NCBI GenBank assembly: GCA_902779615.1
Contig: CACZCM010000001.1
Coordinates: forward strand, 1-48,677
Origin: an uncultured Ruminococcus sp.
Lineage (GTDB): Bacteria; Bacillota; Clostridia; Oscillospirales; Acutalibacteraceae
DNA length: 48,677 bases
Direction: 5' to 3'
The translations under genes and the position numbers were made by a program. Every line of letters begins with the position of its first letter. Positions within the stretch are counted from its first letter, which is position 1. This document shows, piece by piece, positions 25,378 through 34,519 of this stretch. Under the pieces are notes generated by a model. That model saw only the letters and a list, made by a program, of their open reading frames with translations, made no database searches and was not told the origin of the DNA.

Positions 25378-26324
25378 GCAATGCCGACCAAGCGTTCCAG
25401 ATCGCCGAACGTGGTGAGTGTGTTCGCTTCCCTCCGCAGCGCCGACGCGCCCTTGAAGCCTTTCAAATACCACCCAACGTGCTTGCGGGCTTCCCGCATA
25501 CCGATATCCTCGCCCTTATATTCACATAATTTTTTAATATGGCGCATCATGACATACAGCCGCTGCGTCTGTGTGGGCGGCGGGATCTGACGTTCATCGT
25601 TCAGCCACGAATAGATCTGCATAAAAAGCCACGGATTGCCCAGCGCGCCCCTGCCGACCATCACAAGATCACAGCCTGTTTCGTCGAACATACTCTGCGC
25701 TTCCTCGGCGGTCGTGATATCTCCGTTGCCGATAACAGGCACGTTCACCGCATCTTTGACCGCTTTGATAATGCTTCTGTCGACCGGCGGGCGATACTGC
25801 TGCGCCCTCGTTCTGCCATGCACCGCAATAGCCGCTGCGCCGTTTTGCTCGCATATCTTAGCCACCTCAACGGCATTCACACTGTCATCGTCCCAACCTT
25901 TGCGAATTTTGACCGTCACCGGAACATCTACCGCCCTGCTGACCGCCTTGACTATCCTTCCGCACAGATCGGGATCTTTCATAAGCGCGGATCCGCAGCC
26001 ATTGCCGCTTACCTTCGGCGCCGGGCAGCCCATATTGATATCAATGATCTCCGGGCGGCACTCCATCGCTTTTTCGGCAGCATGAGCCATCGTCAGCGGG
26101 TCGCTTCCGAAAAGCTGGATCCCCGTGGGTCGTTCGCCGTCCGAGATCTCCATCAGCTGCTCTGTCTTCACGCTTTTGTATTCAAGTCCCTTTGAACTGA
26201 CCATCTCAGTCACCGTATACGCAGCGCCAAACTCACGGCACAGCTCCCGAAACGCTTTGTCCGCCACACCCGCCATCGGCGCAAGCGCAGCGTAACCCTT
26301 TATCTCAACATTTCCGATAAACAT
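25341..26324 (-). CDS. dusB: tRNA-dihydrouridine synthase (DusB type)
   Basis: A 327-residue FMN enzyme that reduces uridine in tRNA D-loops. Signs are LAPMAGVADKAFR, the catalytic Cys in DINMGCPAPKV, GSALMKDPDL, VKIRKGWDDDS, AIAVHGRTRAQQY, IGNGDI and VGRGALGNPWLF. The last residues (YNRRGECPPGL) are encoded by a family B repeat, so the C-terminal tail was probably replaced by the insertion. AAAGGG precedes the ATG. Confidence 0.93.
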   Translation of the reverse strand: MFIGNVEIKGYAALAPMAGVADKAFRELCREFGAAYTVTEMVSSKGLEYKSVKTEQLMEISDGERPTGIQLFGSDPLTMAHAAEKAMECRPEIIDINMGCPAPKVSGNGCGSALMKDPDLCGRIVKAVSRAVDVPVTVKIRKGWDDDSVNAVEVAKICEQNGAAAIAVHGRTRAQQYRPPVDRSIIKAVKDAVNVPVIGNGDITTAEEAQSMFDETGCDLVMVGRGALGNPWLFMQIYSWLNDERQIPPPTQTQRLYVMMRHIKKLCEYKGEDIGMREARKHVGWYLKGFKGASALRREANTLTTFGDLERLVGIAYNRRGECPPGL

Positions 26325-26368
26325 TCCGATTCCCTTTTCATTATATATAGTGTTCTCACGGTGTGATG

Positions 26369-26854
26369 TCAGTTTGCGCGGAACGTCACTGCTGCGTGAT
26401 CCAGTATCTCCATCAGCCTGCGTTCGTCTTCCGTATCAACAAGCTCCATGGGATACCTAATGCACAGCAGCATGTTTTCCCACCCGTCATCGGTGATATC
26501 AAACCCGTAAAAATACATCATTTCTCCGAAATACTTCGTCTTACCGCGGAATAAAAATTTCCTGTTCAGCCTTTCAAATACCAACGCATTCGAGATATTC
26601 CCGGACGACTTGAATTCTTCATAAGCGCCGATCTCATCGTCCGTCATGATCGCTATAGCCGGAATTGTCGTTTCGTCAACATCATCGGGCAGCGTGTCCT
26701 CCTCGCTCCCGGGCGCATACACAAACAGCACAGGAACTTCCATCGAATGCGACCAAAACCTGACAAAGCTTTCGTTCACTTCAAACGAAGCGCCGTCGAA
26801 ATAATCATCTTCATATAAGAAATAATTATCGCTAAGCTTTAAATTGTTATTCAT
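26369..26854 (-). CDS. hypothetical cytoplasmic protein
   Basis: A 161-residue acidic protein with no signal peptide or membrane helix. It has alternating hydrophobic strands (VPVLFVYAPG, AIAIMTDDEIGAYEEF) and a late aromatic patch (YFGEMMYFYGFDITDDGWENM). I do not recognise a family. It lies between the HAD phosphatase and dusB genes on the same strand with gaps of 18 and 44 bases, so all three may share a transcript. Confidence 0.65.
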   Translation of the reverse strand: MNNNLKLSDNYFLYEDDYFDGASFEVNESFVRFWSHSMEVPVLFVYAPGSEEDTLPDDVDETTIPAIAIMTDDEIGAYEEFKSSGNISNALVFERLNRKFLFRGKTKYFGEMMYFYGFDITDDGWENMLLCIRYPMELVDTEDERRLMEILDHAAVTFRAN

Positions 26855-26872
26855 CGTATTTTCCCCAATATG

Positions 26873-27532
26873 TTATTTTACCATATCACTTATTACATTT
26901 ATAACATCATTCAACGAATCAACATAAGTATAAACAAGCGGAACTATCTCCTGCTCGATCTCGCCCTTATCGGGAACACAGATCACCGTCATTCCTGCTG
27001 CATGAGCCGATTTGACCCCATTCGGCGAATCCTCCAGCGCAACGCATTCTTCCGGCGCTAGATCAAGCTTTTCGCACGCATAAAGATACACATCGGGAAA
27101 CGGCTTTCCATGAGGCAGATCGCAGGCGCAGACTATCGTGTCAAAACAGCTGCGAACACCTGCGCGTGTCAGATAATCATCAGTTCTCCGATAATTAGAC
27201 GCAGTTGCAATAGCCGTTTTTAATCCTTTTTTGGCAAGAAAATCGGTAAGCTCCCTCACTCCGGGCTTTGCCGATATACCGTTTTCCGACACATATATGT
27301 TCATAAGGTCAATGCGTCTTTGCTTTACGCCGTCAAAGTCGAAGTCATCGCCGAAGTCAGCGCGCAGCAGTTCTCTTGCGAGGTTCTTATCAAGACTTCT
27401 CAGCGCCAGGGCAGTATCCTGCGACATATTATACCCCAGATCGGCAGCTGCCTTTCTCCAGAAACGCTGATATAGCTTCTCGGTATCGAGGATCAATCCG
27501 TCCAGATCAAAAATAACGCCCTTAATCTTCAC
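26873..27532 (-). CDS. HAD-superfamily phosphatase, beta-phosphoglucomutase-like
   Basis: A 219-residue HAD hydrolase with cap domain. Motif I is VIFDLDGLILDTE, motif II is in TAIATASNYRR, and motifs III/IV are in PHGKPFPDVYLYACEKL and ALEDSPNGVKSAHAAGM. These match the subfamily of sugar-phosphate phosphatases and beta-phosphoglucomutases; the substrate is not known. I chose the GTG at 27532, right at the conserved N-terminus, though the ribosome site (AAGGCGG) is weak. A longer frame to 27622 would read through the family B repeat immediately upstream. Confidence 0.85.
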   Translation of the reverse strand: MKIKGVIFDLDGLILDTEKLYQRFWRKAAADLGYNMSQDTALALRSLDKNLARELLRADFGDDFDFDGVKQRRIDLMNIYVSENGISAKPGVRELTDFLAKKGLKTAIATASNYRRTDDYLTRAGVRSCFDTIVCACDLPHGKPFPDVYLYACEKLDLAPEECVALEDSPNGVKSAHAAGMTVICVPDKGEIEQEIVPLVYTYVDSLNDVINVISDMVK

Positions 27533-27552
27533 TGTTACGCCGCCTTGCTCTA

Positions 27553-27753
27553 TTATAACCGCAGGAGAGATGTCCCACAGGTCTCGCCTGCCAGCTCGGT
27601 CGGTGCTGTTGCCTTGCGGCAACGTCTGCCACCGGCAGACCGCACCCTCTATAGGCGGCGGGGGACATCTCTCGTTCAGTAGGGGTAAAATCCCCTACTG
27701 AACGCACAAAGCCTTCGGCTTTGTCTCTGCTTGTTGAAAGCAGAGCTTTTAAT
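27553..27753 (-). repeat. family B hairpin repeat, copy 4
   Basis: This is a reversed copy: on the minus strand it reads from AAAAGCTCTGCTTTCAACAA through GTTCAGTAGGGGATTTTACC and CCCTACTGAACG to CTGCGGTTATAATA. The final TATAAT-like end lies about 20 bases before the HAD gene start. It occupies most of the 334-base gap between mfd and the HAD gene. Confidence 0.7.
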
Positions 27754-27843
27754 ACAATTTTATTTTACTATAATTTAACATGACTGTCAACCCACGGTTT
27801 TTGAACGAGTTAAAAAACTGTTAATTAAAAGTTTTTTCTCATT

Positions 27844-27862
27844 AAAAGCTGTTTCGCAGCCT
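27844..27862 (-). terminator. possible terminator after mfd
   Basis: On the minus strand GGCTGCGAAACAGC is followed by TTTT, directly after the stop codon. The stem is short. Confidence 0.4.
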
Positions 27863-27866
27863 TCAA

Positions 27867-30800
27867 TCACAATATCGCCTTCAATACCTGAAGCGCCGTT
27901 TCACCCTTTTGCAGCTCTACTGAAATATACGGCTTCTTTGTCATCATCAGTTTTGCGCGCCCCTTGCTTCGTTTCATTACGTCCGCAAGCCGCTCATTGT
28001 CAAAGTCGTTTGTAAATAGCTTCAGCGTACCGCCGTCTTGCTTTATCTCGGTCAGTCCGTCCGATCCCGCCATGTTTCTCACAAGCGCAACGTCTATAAG
28101 CCCCATCACTGCTTTTGGCAGATCTCCGAATCTGTCCAGCAGTTCGTCGATCACATCGGAAGCGTCGCTGCGTTCTTTAATATCAGCGATCTTCCGGTAC
28201 ACGTCAAGCCGCTGACTCAGACTCGAAATATAGCTTTCCGGAATATGTGCCTGCACCTGAAGATCCACAACGCATTCGTTTATCGCCTTCTTGACAGGTT
28301 CGCCCCTCGCCTCCGATACCGCTTCATTCAGCAGCTTGATGTACATATCATATCCAACGTCTTCCATATGACCGTGCTGCGCGCCGCCCAATATGCTGCC
28401 TGCGCCCCTCAATTCCAGATCTCTCAGAGCTATCTTGAATCCGGAACCAAACTCTGTAAATTCACGTATCGCCGTCAGCCTTTTCTCGGAAATATCGGTC
28501 AGCACCTTGTGCGGATTAAATGTAAAGTATGCATACGCACGCCGTGACGATCTGCCCACTCTGCCCCTCAGCTGATGAAGCTGCGACAGCCCCATATAAT
28601 CGGCATTTTCGATTATCAGCGTATTGGCATTCGGCAGATCGACGCCAGTTTCAATGATCGTGGTGCATACCAGGACGTTTATCTCTTCATCAAGCATTTG
28701 CCGCCATACTTCCGACAGTTCTGCTTCCGTCATTTTGCCGTGTCCGATACCGATGTTCGCCTCGGGAACGAGATTTTTGATCTTTATCGCCTTTTCGGTG
28801 ATCGTTTCGACCCTGTTATATAAGTAGAATACCTGCCCGCCACGGCGCAGCTCTCTGCGAATTGCCTCCGCCAGAATTGCGGGATCGTGTTCAAGCACAT
28901 ACGTCTGCACCGGCTTTCGGTCAAGCGGCGCTTCCTCCAGTACCGACATATCCCTGATCCCGCTCATCGCCATATTCAGCGTCCTCGGAATAGGCGTTGC
29001 CGACAGCGTCAATATATCGATATTATTAAATGCTTTTTTGAAATGCTCCTTCTGCGCAACGCCAAACCGCTGCTCCTCGTCAATAATTGCCAATCCCAGA
29101 TCATGAAACTGCACATCATTCTGCACAAGCCTGTGCGTGCCGATAACAAAATCGATCTCTCCCGATTTCAGTTTCCTGATGACCTCACTCTGCTGTTTCG
29201 GGGTACGAAACCGTGAAAGCAGCTCCACATTCACGGGAAATCCCTCAAATCTGCGCAGTACAGTCTGATAATGCTGCCACGCCAATATTGTGGTTGGCGC
29301 AAGCAGCACGCACTGTTTCGACTCCGTTACGCACTTGAACGCCGCTCGCAGCGCAACTTCGGTCTTGCCGAAACCTACGTCGCCGCACAGCAGTCTGTCC
29401 ATGGGAACCGTTCTTTCCATATCTGCCTTTATTTCGTCAATGCAGCGCAGCTGATCGTCTGTTTCTTCATATTCGAATTTTGCCTCAAAGTCGTGCTGCC
29501 ACTCGCCGTCCTCCATGAACGCATGACCCTGTACCTTCATTCTGTCGGAGTAAAGCTTGATAAGCTCATCCGCCATATCACGAACCGCTTTGCGAACTCG
29601 TGTTGTAGTCTTTGCCCAGTCGCCCGACCCCAATCGGTTCAGTTTTACCGCAGAGTCCTCTTTCGGCCCGATATATTTCGACACAAGGTCAAGCTGAGTT
29701 ACCGGCACATACAGCACGTCGCCCTTGGCGTACATGATTTTTATGTAATCCTTTATAACGCCGTGGATATCCAGCTTGTGTATGCCGCCGTACTGACCTA
29801 TGCCGTGTGACGCATGAACTACATAATCGCCGTTCGAAAGCTCTGACAGACTCGTCAGCGCCTTCGCCGACTTGTTCTTCTTACCCTTTATCTTGCGTGA
29901 GGAAGTGCGCAGATGTCCCTGTGAGATCAGCGCAAATTTCCGCTGCGAATACTCAATACCGTTTGAAAGCGAACCTGGCAGTACGAAAATTTTCCCCGCC
30001 GAGGGATATTCCGCCGTTTCATTGGGAGAAACATTGTATCCCTTCTCGATAAGCTCACTTCGCAGCGAATCTGCCGCTTTTTGCGTGCCCGCCAGTATCA
30101 CAACGGTATATTTTGCGTAAACATACGGCTCCAGATCCTCTTCAAGCAGCTTAACGCTGCCGCCCCAAAGCGACAAATGACGAACCGAAAAGTTTACAAG
30201 CTCCGCCAAAGGCGTATCGTAGGAACCGCTTGTGAAATTGTCAAGATAGACTGCGCCGCATTTAAGGAATTTGTCGCAGATCGTATGGTAATCCACAAAA
30301 TATGTGTCAAGCCCCTTGCACAGTACGCCTGTACTGAGATACTGCTTCAGATCTTCCGAAAACTGCCACGAATACCCGTGCATACGCTCCTTGATCCTTG
30401 TGTGCTCGGAAACGATCAAAAGCGTATCTGCGCCGAAATAGTCAAAAAGCGATGTCTGACGATCATACACCAGCGGTATGAATTTGTCGATGCTTCCGGG
30501 AGTTTCGCCGCTTTCGATAAGCTCGCACTCCGCCGATAATATCTCACGAGCAAGGGCTGCGGTCTTGCTTCGCAGCGACATCGCCCTTTTGCGTATCTTC
30601 TCTGCGAGCGCAGCTCTGTCTGATATGAGCACCTCCGCAGACGGAGTTAAAAATATTTCTTCAACATAATCGGTGCGCCGCTGAGTATCAACATCAAAAT
30701 AATTAATTGTATCTATTTCATCTCCCCAGAATTCCACACGGATCGGCGCCTTCTCATCAGGCACAAACAGATCGACTATGCCGCCTCGAACAGAGTACTG

Positions 30801-31316
30801 ACCTGCGCCTTCAACAGCCTCGCACCGTTCATATCCCGAACCGTTCAAAAATTCAACGAGGGTATTCATGTCGCATTCCTCGCCGCTTGCAATACGAACA
30901 GACGAACGCTTGAGCACCTCGGGCGGGATAGTAAACTGCGACGCAGCGTCAACGCAGGCGATAACGACATCATAATCGCCCTTAATAACATTCGACAGCA
31001 CCATTATGCGCTGATGTTCGTACTCATGCGACTGACTGTTCACGTTTCTGAAATTGAGATCACGAAGCGGGTATACTATCGAGCGAAGCCCCATTGAAGA
31101 AATATTATTTGCAAGCTGCTGCCCCTCCTGTTCATCTCCGACAAGAAGCAAAGCTTTTTTGTTAAGACGGGCGCACAGCGCAGCCACGGCATTTGCCTTA
31201 TGAATGGTCGTTAGTCCCGTTGCGGCTGCGGGTCTTCCTCGCTTCACCGCTGTTTCCAGTGATCTGTATTCGGGAATTCCGGATATTACTTCATTTAAAA
31301 ATTTCATATTCTCCAT
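27867..31316 (-). CDS. mfd: transcription-repair coupling factor
   Basis: A 1149-residue Mfd that removes RNA polymerase stalled at lesions and recruits UvrA. The N-terminal third is UvrB-like (RGGIVDLFVPDEKAPIRVEFWGD). A CarD-like polymerase-interacting domain begins near GDYVVHASHGIGQYGG. The helicase motor has Walker A CGDVGFGKTEVALRAAF, DEEQRFGV, and TLSATPIPRTLNMA; its second lobe has TTIIETGVDLPNANTLI and LHQLRGRVGRS. A TRCF domain ends the protein. Length is normal. GGAAG lies 4 bases before the ATG. It starts 11 bases after pth. Confidence 0.97.
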   Translation of the reverse strand: MENMKFLNEVISGIPEYRSLETAVKRGRPAAATGLTTIHKANAVAALCARLNKKALLLVGDEQEGQQLANNISSMGLRSIVYPLRDLNFRNVNSQSHEYEHQRIMVLSNVIKGDYDVVIACVDAASQFTIPPEVLKRSSVRIASGEECDMNTLVEFLNGSGYERCEAVEGAGQYSVRGGIVDLFVPDEKAPIRVEFWGDEIDTINYFDVDTQRRTDYVEEIFLTPSAEVLISDRAALAEKIRKRAMSLRSKTAALAREILSAECELIESGETPGSIDKFIPLVYDRQTSLFDYFGADTLLIVSEHTRIKERMHGYSWQFSEDLKQYLSTGVLCKGLDTYFVDYHTICDKFLKCGAVYLDNFTSGSYDTPLAELVNFSVRHLSLWGGSVKLLEEDLEPYVYAKYTVVILAGTQKAADSLRSELIEKGYNVSPNETAEYPSAGKIFVLPGSLSNGIEYSQRKFALISQGHLRTSSRKIKGKKNKSAKALTSLSELSNGDYVVHASHGIGQYGGIHKLDIHGVIKDYIKIMYAKGDVLYVPVTQLDLVSKYIGPKEDSAVKLNRLGSGDWAKTTTRVRKAVRDMADELIKLYSDRMKVQGHAFMEDGEWQHDFEAKFEYEETDDQLRCIDEIKADMERTVPMDRLLCGDVGFGKTEVALRAAFKCVTESKQCVLLAPTTILAWQHYQTVLRRFEGFPVNVELLSRFRTPKQQSEVIRKLKSGEIDFVIGTHRLVQNDVQFHDLGLAIIDEEQRFGVAQKEHFKKAFNNIDILTLSATPIPRTLNMAMSGIRDMSVLEEAPLDRKPVQTYVLEHDPAILAEAIRRELRRGGQVFYLYNRVETITEKAIKIKNLVPEANIGIGHGKMTEAELSEVWRQMLDEEINVLVCTTIIETGVDLPNANTLIIENADYMGLSQLHQLRGRVGRSSRRAYAYFTFNPHKVLTDISEKRLTAIREFTEFGSGFKIALRDLELRGAGSILGGAQHGHMEDVGYDMYIKLLNEAVSEARGEPVKKAINECVVDLQVQAHIPESYISSLSQRLDVYRKIADIKERSDASDVIDELLDRFGDLPKAVMGLIDVALVRNMAGSDGLTEIKQDGGTLKLFTNDFDNERLADVMKRSKGRAKLMMTKKPYISVELQKGETALQVLKAIL

Positions 31317-31327
31317 ATACTTCCGTT

Positions 31328-31927
31328 TTAATTGTATAGATTCATCGCCTTGTCTATATTGCCCGATACGATCAGCTCCGCCGCTGACTTTGCGTTCTCA
31401 CACGCCGCATCGATAAGCTTGCGATCATCATCAGAAAAACGAGAAAGCACCCAGTCCGCAAGATCCCACGCCTCGGGCTTGGCGCCGATACCGATCTTGA
31501 TACGCGGAAATGCGTCGCTTCCGCTCAAATAAATTATACTGCGCATGCCCTTCTGACCGCCGTCGCTGCCCTTGCGGCGAATTCTCAATTTGCCAACATT
31601 TAGCGATATATCATCTAATATTATAACACAATTCTCGGGGGGGATTTTGTAGAAATTCATCGCCTCAACGAGAGCCTGGCCGCTGTTGTTCATATATGTC
31701 TGCGGCTTCATCAACAGCACCTTTGCGCCCTGTATCTCGGCTGTACCGCAGTATGATTTATATTTAAGCCGGTCAATGCGGGCGTTATACGATTCTGCGA
31801 TATGATCCAGCGCAATAAAGCCCGTATTATGACGTGTATTTTCATATTTTCTATCGGGGTTACCCAATCCCGCAATTATATATTGATATCCGCCTGAAAG
31901 CGGAGCGGGTTTATTTTTAAAAAGCAT
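31328..31927 (-). CDS. pth: peptidyl-tRNA hydrolase
   Basis: A 199-residue Pth releasing tRNA from aborted peptidyl-tRNA. Signs are IIAGLGNPDRKYENTRHNTGF (catalytic His), LLMKPQTYMNNSGQAL, and VILDDISLNVGKLRIRRKGSDGGQKGMRSI read in sequence. GAAGGG lies about 9 bases before the ATG. It stands between prs and mfd, as in Bacillus-type chromosomes. Confidence 0.95.
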   Translation of the reverse strand: MLFKNKPAPLSGGYQYIIAGLGNPDRKYENTRHNTGFIALDHIAESYNARIDRLKYKSYCGTAEIQGAKVLLMKPQTYMNNSGQALVEAMNFYKIPPENCVIILDDISLNVGKLRIRRKGSDGGQKGMRSIIYLSGSDAFPRIKIGIGAKPEAWDLADWVLSRFSDDDRKLIDAACENAKSAAELIVSGNIDKAMNLYN

Positions 31928-32022
31928 TCATTTCACCCTTCTTCATTATATTCTGAATCACAGTACTGTATGTTCGGCGCTATTATTTCGCGAGCGAAAA
32001 TTCTCTTTCATCAACGCCTTAT

Positions 32023-32070
32023 AGGGCAGCTTTAAGGAGCCGCCGTCGCGACGTTCCTTGAAGCTGCCCT
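32023..32070 (-). other. long hairpin between prs and pth
   Basis: Arms AGGGCAGCTTTAAGGA (32023-32038) and TCCTTGAAGCTGCCCT (32055-32070) form a 16-pair stem with one G-U pair and a GC-rich loop. No T run follows on either strand, so it is not a classic terminator. It may be an mRNA processing or stability element between prs and pth. Confidence 0.5.
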
Positions 32071-32101
32071 TGAATTGCAGTATGATCAGTAATTCACTTT
32101 A

Positions 32102-33064
32102 TTATTTATAAAGCGGTGATACAGGCTTGTCCGCATAGATCCTCTCGATAGCGTCTGCAAAGAGAGGAGCAACGGGAAGGATCGTGAACTTGTCGATCAT
32201 TCTGTCCTCCGGTACAGGAACAGTGTCGAGAAGAACAACTTCCTTGAGCACGCTGTTCTTTATACGGTCAATAGCCGGACCTGAAAGAACCGCATGAGTT
32301 GCGCAGGCATAAACCTCTGTTGCGCCGCCTCTCTCAACGATAGCATTCGCTGCGTTGCAGAGTGTGCCGGCCGTGTCGATCATATCGTCAACAAGTACGA
32401 CCTTCTTGCCTCTTGCGTCGCCGATAATATTCATTACCTCCGATACATTAGCCTTGGGACGTCTTTTGTCGATAATAGCAAGTCCTGCGCCGATCTTTGC
32501 AGCAAAATTACGCGAACGTGTAACAGAACCCAGATCGGGCGATACAACGATCCACTCATCATTTTCGTTTGCGCCGACCTTTGACTTCATGTAGTCTGCA
32601 AGCAGACCTGCGCCGTAAAGATGGTCAACGGGAATGTTGAAGAAGCCCTGGATCTGATTTGCATGAAGATCCATTGTAAGAACTCTGTCTGCGCCTGCGC
32701 AAGTGATAAGATCTGCAACCAGCTTTGCTGTGATCGGATCTCTCGCCTTTGCTTTTCTGTCCTGGCGGGCATAGCCATAATAAGGCATAACAACCGTGAT
32801 GCTTGCCGCAGAAGCACGCTTCATTGCGTCGATCATGATAAGAATTTCCATGAGATTGTGGTTTACCGGCGCGCAGGTAGACTGAACAATAAAGCAGTCC
32901 GAACCTCTGACCGACTCATGAAGTGATACCGAGATCTCACCGTCACTGAAAGTCGCAGTCTCAGACTTGCCCAAAGGAAGATTAAGGCAGCCTGCGATCG
33001 CCTGAGCTACGTCCTTGCTGGCATTGCCTGCAAAGATCTTGATGTCCTTACCGTGAAAATTCAT
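32102..33064 (-). CDS. prs: ribose-phosphate pyrophosphokinase
   Basis: A 320-residue PRPP synthase making the precursor of purines, pyrimidines, histidine, tryptophan and NAD. Signs are FSDGEISVSLHESVRGSDCF, MPYYGYARQDRKAKAR (flexible loop), the metal site VLTMDLHANQIQGFF, and the PRPP-binding loop VVLVDDMIDTAGTLCNAA. AAAGGGG precedes the ATG by 10 bases. It lies downstream of the glmU-like gene on the same strand, separated by a B repeat. Confidence 0.97.
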   Translation of the reverse strand: MNFHGKDIKIFAGNASKDVAQAIAGCLNLPLGKSETATFSDGEISVSLHESVRGSDCFIVQSTCAPVNHNLMEILIMIDAMKRASAASITVVMPYYGYARQDRKAKARDPITAKLVADLITCAGADRVLTMDLHANQIQGFFNIPVDHLYGAGLLADYMKSKVGANENDEWIVVSPDLGSVTRSRNFAAKIGAGLAIIDKRRPKANVSEVMNIIGDARGKKVVLVDDMIDTAGTLCNAANAIVERGGATEVYACATHAVLSGPAIDRIKNSVLKEVVLLDTVPVPEDRMIDKFTILPVAPLFADAIERIYADKPVSPLYK

Positions 33065-33130
33065 ACTTATTAAACCCCTTTACATTATTTTTTTGGCAGT
33101 CCTAAAACTTATATGTCTATATGCGCCGCA

Positions 33131-33250
33131 TATAACCGCAGGATATGTCCCATTCCTCCATAGGCGGCAATGGACATATTCCTTTCATTGGAGAGTAAAA
33201 GCCCCACTAAAAGGAATGCAAGCCGTATGCTTGTTAAACGCAGAGTTTTG
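33131..33250 (-). repeat. family B hairpin repeat, copy 5 (diverged)
   Basis: The ends match the family (minus strand CTCTGCGTTTAACAAGCATA at one side, CCTGCGGTTATATGC at the other), but the middle has drifted. It fills most of the 273-base gap between the glmU-like gene and prs. Confidence 0.5.
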
Positions 33251-33337
33251 AAATGTCATATAGTTTTTCGAATGCCGTTTGAATTGGGTAAAGCCACGAT
33301 CGGCATTCCAACACCGAAGCGGCTGTTTTTCCGTTGA

Positions 33338-34105
33338 TCAATTTGTCTTACCGCTCAAAAGCGTTTTTGCGATCTCATTAAGCTGTTCCAGCTGGGAGGG
33401 ATCGTTCGCTCCGAGAACAGCGTTGGAATTCTCCGCTGTAAATGCGCAAACCGTCTTCCCCTGTGACAATAGTATCCCCAGAGTATCGGTCAAATAGTAC
33501 TCACCGCCGGCATTGTTGTCAGTCAGCTTATCGAGCGCTCCGAGCAGATCGACTGACGAGAACCAGTAGCAGCCCGAGTTGACTTCGCTGATCTTTGCCT
33601 GCTCTTCGTCTGCGTCCTTCTGCTCTACGATCTTCGAAACATTCCCGCTTTCGTCACGAACGATCCTGCCGTATCCGAATGGGTCGCCAACCTTTGCGGA
33701 AATTACAGTCGCCGAGGAAGCTTTTTCCTTGTGAAGACTGTAGCTGTCAGAAAGCGTTCTGCTGTCGATAAACGGAGCATCGCCGTTCAATACGACCACA
33801 TCGCCTTCATTTGCACGCAGAAAATCACCGCACATCATAACGGCATGACCTGTGCCGCGGCGTTCAGCCTGGAAGGCGGTCTGAGTATCGAGCTTTGTTT
33901 CGTTGTTGTATTCTGCCAGGTAATCCTCAATATACTCCTTTGCATAGCCTGTAACAACGCATATGTTTGTGATCCCTGCGCCCGTAACGGCATTGAGAAC
34001 CCATCTTAACATTGGCATATTGAGTACCGGCGACAAAGCCTTAGGTTTATCGGATTTCATTCGCTTGCCCTCACCGCCGGCAAGAATTATGGCTGAGATT
34101 CCCAT
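33338..34105 (-). CDS. GlmU uridylyltransferase domain only
   Basis: A 255-residue nucleotidyltransferase matching the N-terminal half of GlmU, which makes UDP-GlcNAc from GlcNAc-1-phosphate and UTP. Signs are ILAGGEGKRMKSDKPKALSP, VVTGYAKEYIEDYL, QTAFQAERRGTGHAVMMC, VVLNGDAPFI, FGYGRIVRD and EVNSGCYWFS. The left-handed beta-helix acetyltransferase half (about 200 residues) is missing: the protein stops in the linker (GANDPSQLEQLNEIAKTLL), and no remnant lies downstream. GAGG precedes the ATG at 34105 by 8 bases. Its place before prs-pth-mfd is the classical glmU site. The missing acetyltransferase step must be done by another protein. Confidence 0.85.
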   Translation of the reverse strand: MGISAIILAGGEGKRMKSDKPKALSPVLNMPMLRWVLNAVTGAGITNICVVTGYAKEYIEDYLAEYNNETKLDTQTAFQAERRGTGHAVMMCGDFLRANEGDVVVLNGDAPFIDSRTLSDSYSLHKEKASSATVISAKVGDPFGYGRIVRDESGNVSKIVEQKDADEEQAKISEVNSGCYWFSSVDLLGALDKLTDNNAGGEYYLTDTLGILLSQGKTVCAFTAENSNAVLGANDPSQLEQLNEIAKTLLSGKTN

Positions 34106-34176
34106 AAAGTACCTCACTTTGAAAACTAAATACAAAAAGCGCGCTCCGCATAAGCTGCGGACGTTTGCTATATACT

Positions 34177-34204
34177 ATTATCTCATATATTTGATTTTTT
34201 TCAA
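34177..34204 (-). promoter_or_regulatory. promoter of the glmU-like gene
   Basis: On the minus strand TTGAAA and GATAAT are separated by 16 bases. A small hairpin (TCCGCATAAGCTGCGGA at 34145-34161) lies in the leader. Confidence 0.5.
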
Positions 34205-34363
34205 GTGATTTTTGCGTATTAATCGCAAAAAACAGTAATTTTCAATGTTTCGCCCACATTACGACAAATTTTTTCAAGTTTTTTTATCATTATCACCAAT
34301 GCTTTTGACAGCTTTTGCAGCTCAGATTTATATCAGATACACAATATTATTATATAAGAAAGC

Positions 34364-34397
34364 GGTCGATAAGATTATCTCCTTATCGACCACTTTT
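34364..34397. terminator. hairpin in the gap between the ABC importer and glmU-like genes
   Basis: A perfect 10-base stem GGTCGATAAG/CTTATCGACC is followed on the plus strand by ACTTTTAA. On the minus strand, the direction of the importer operon, only CTTTCTTA follows, so its direction of action is uncertain. Confidence 0.45.
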
Positions 34398-34404
34398 AAT
34401 CACA

Positions 34405-34460
34405 TTTTAAGCTATGCTTTCAACAAGCAGACACAAGCCGTAGGTTTGCGCGGTTATATA
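34405..34460 (+). repeat. family B repeat fragment
   Basis: A shortened copy keeps only the first hairpin (GCTATGCTTTCAACAAGCAG) and the end GCGCGGTTATATA. It lies in the 414-base gap 34106-34519. Confidence 0.45.
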
Positions 34461-34519
34461 TTAGCTGCACAAAATATGTATAACTAATTATTATTTGTCA
34501 AATAGAGAGTACGACTCGA

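Noticed and set aside
33070..33337. Frameshifted remainder of the GlmU acetyltransferase domain
   Set aside because: None of the frames shows the hexapeptide repeats of that domain; the gap is mostly a B repeat.
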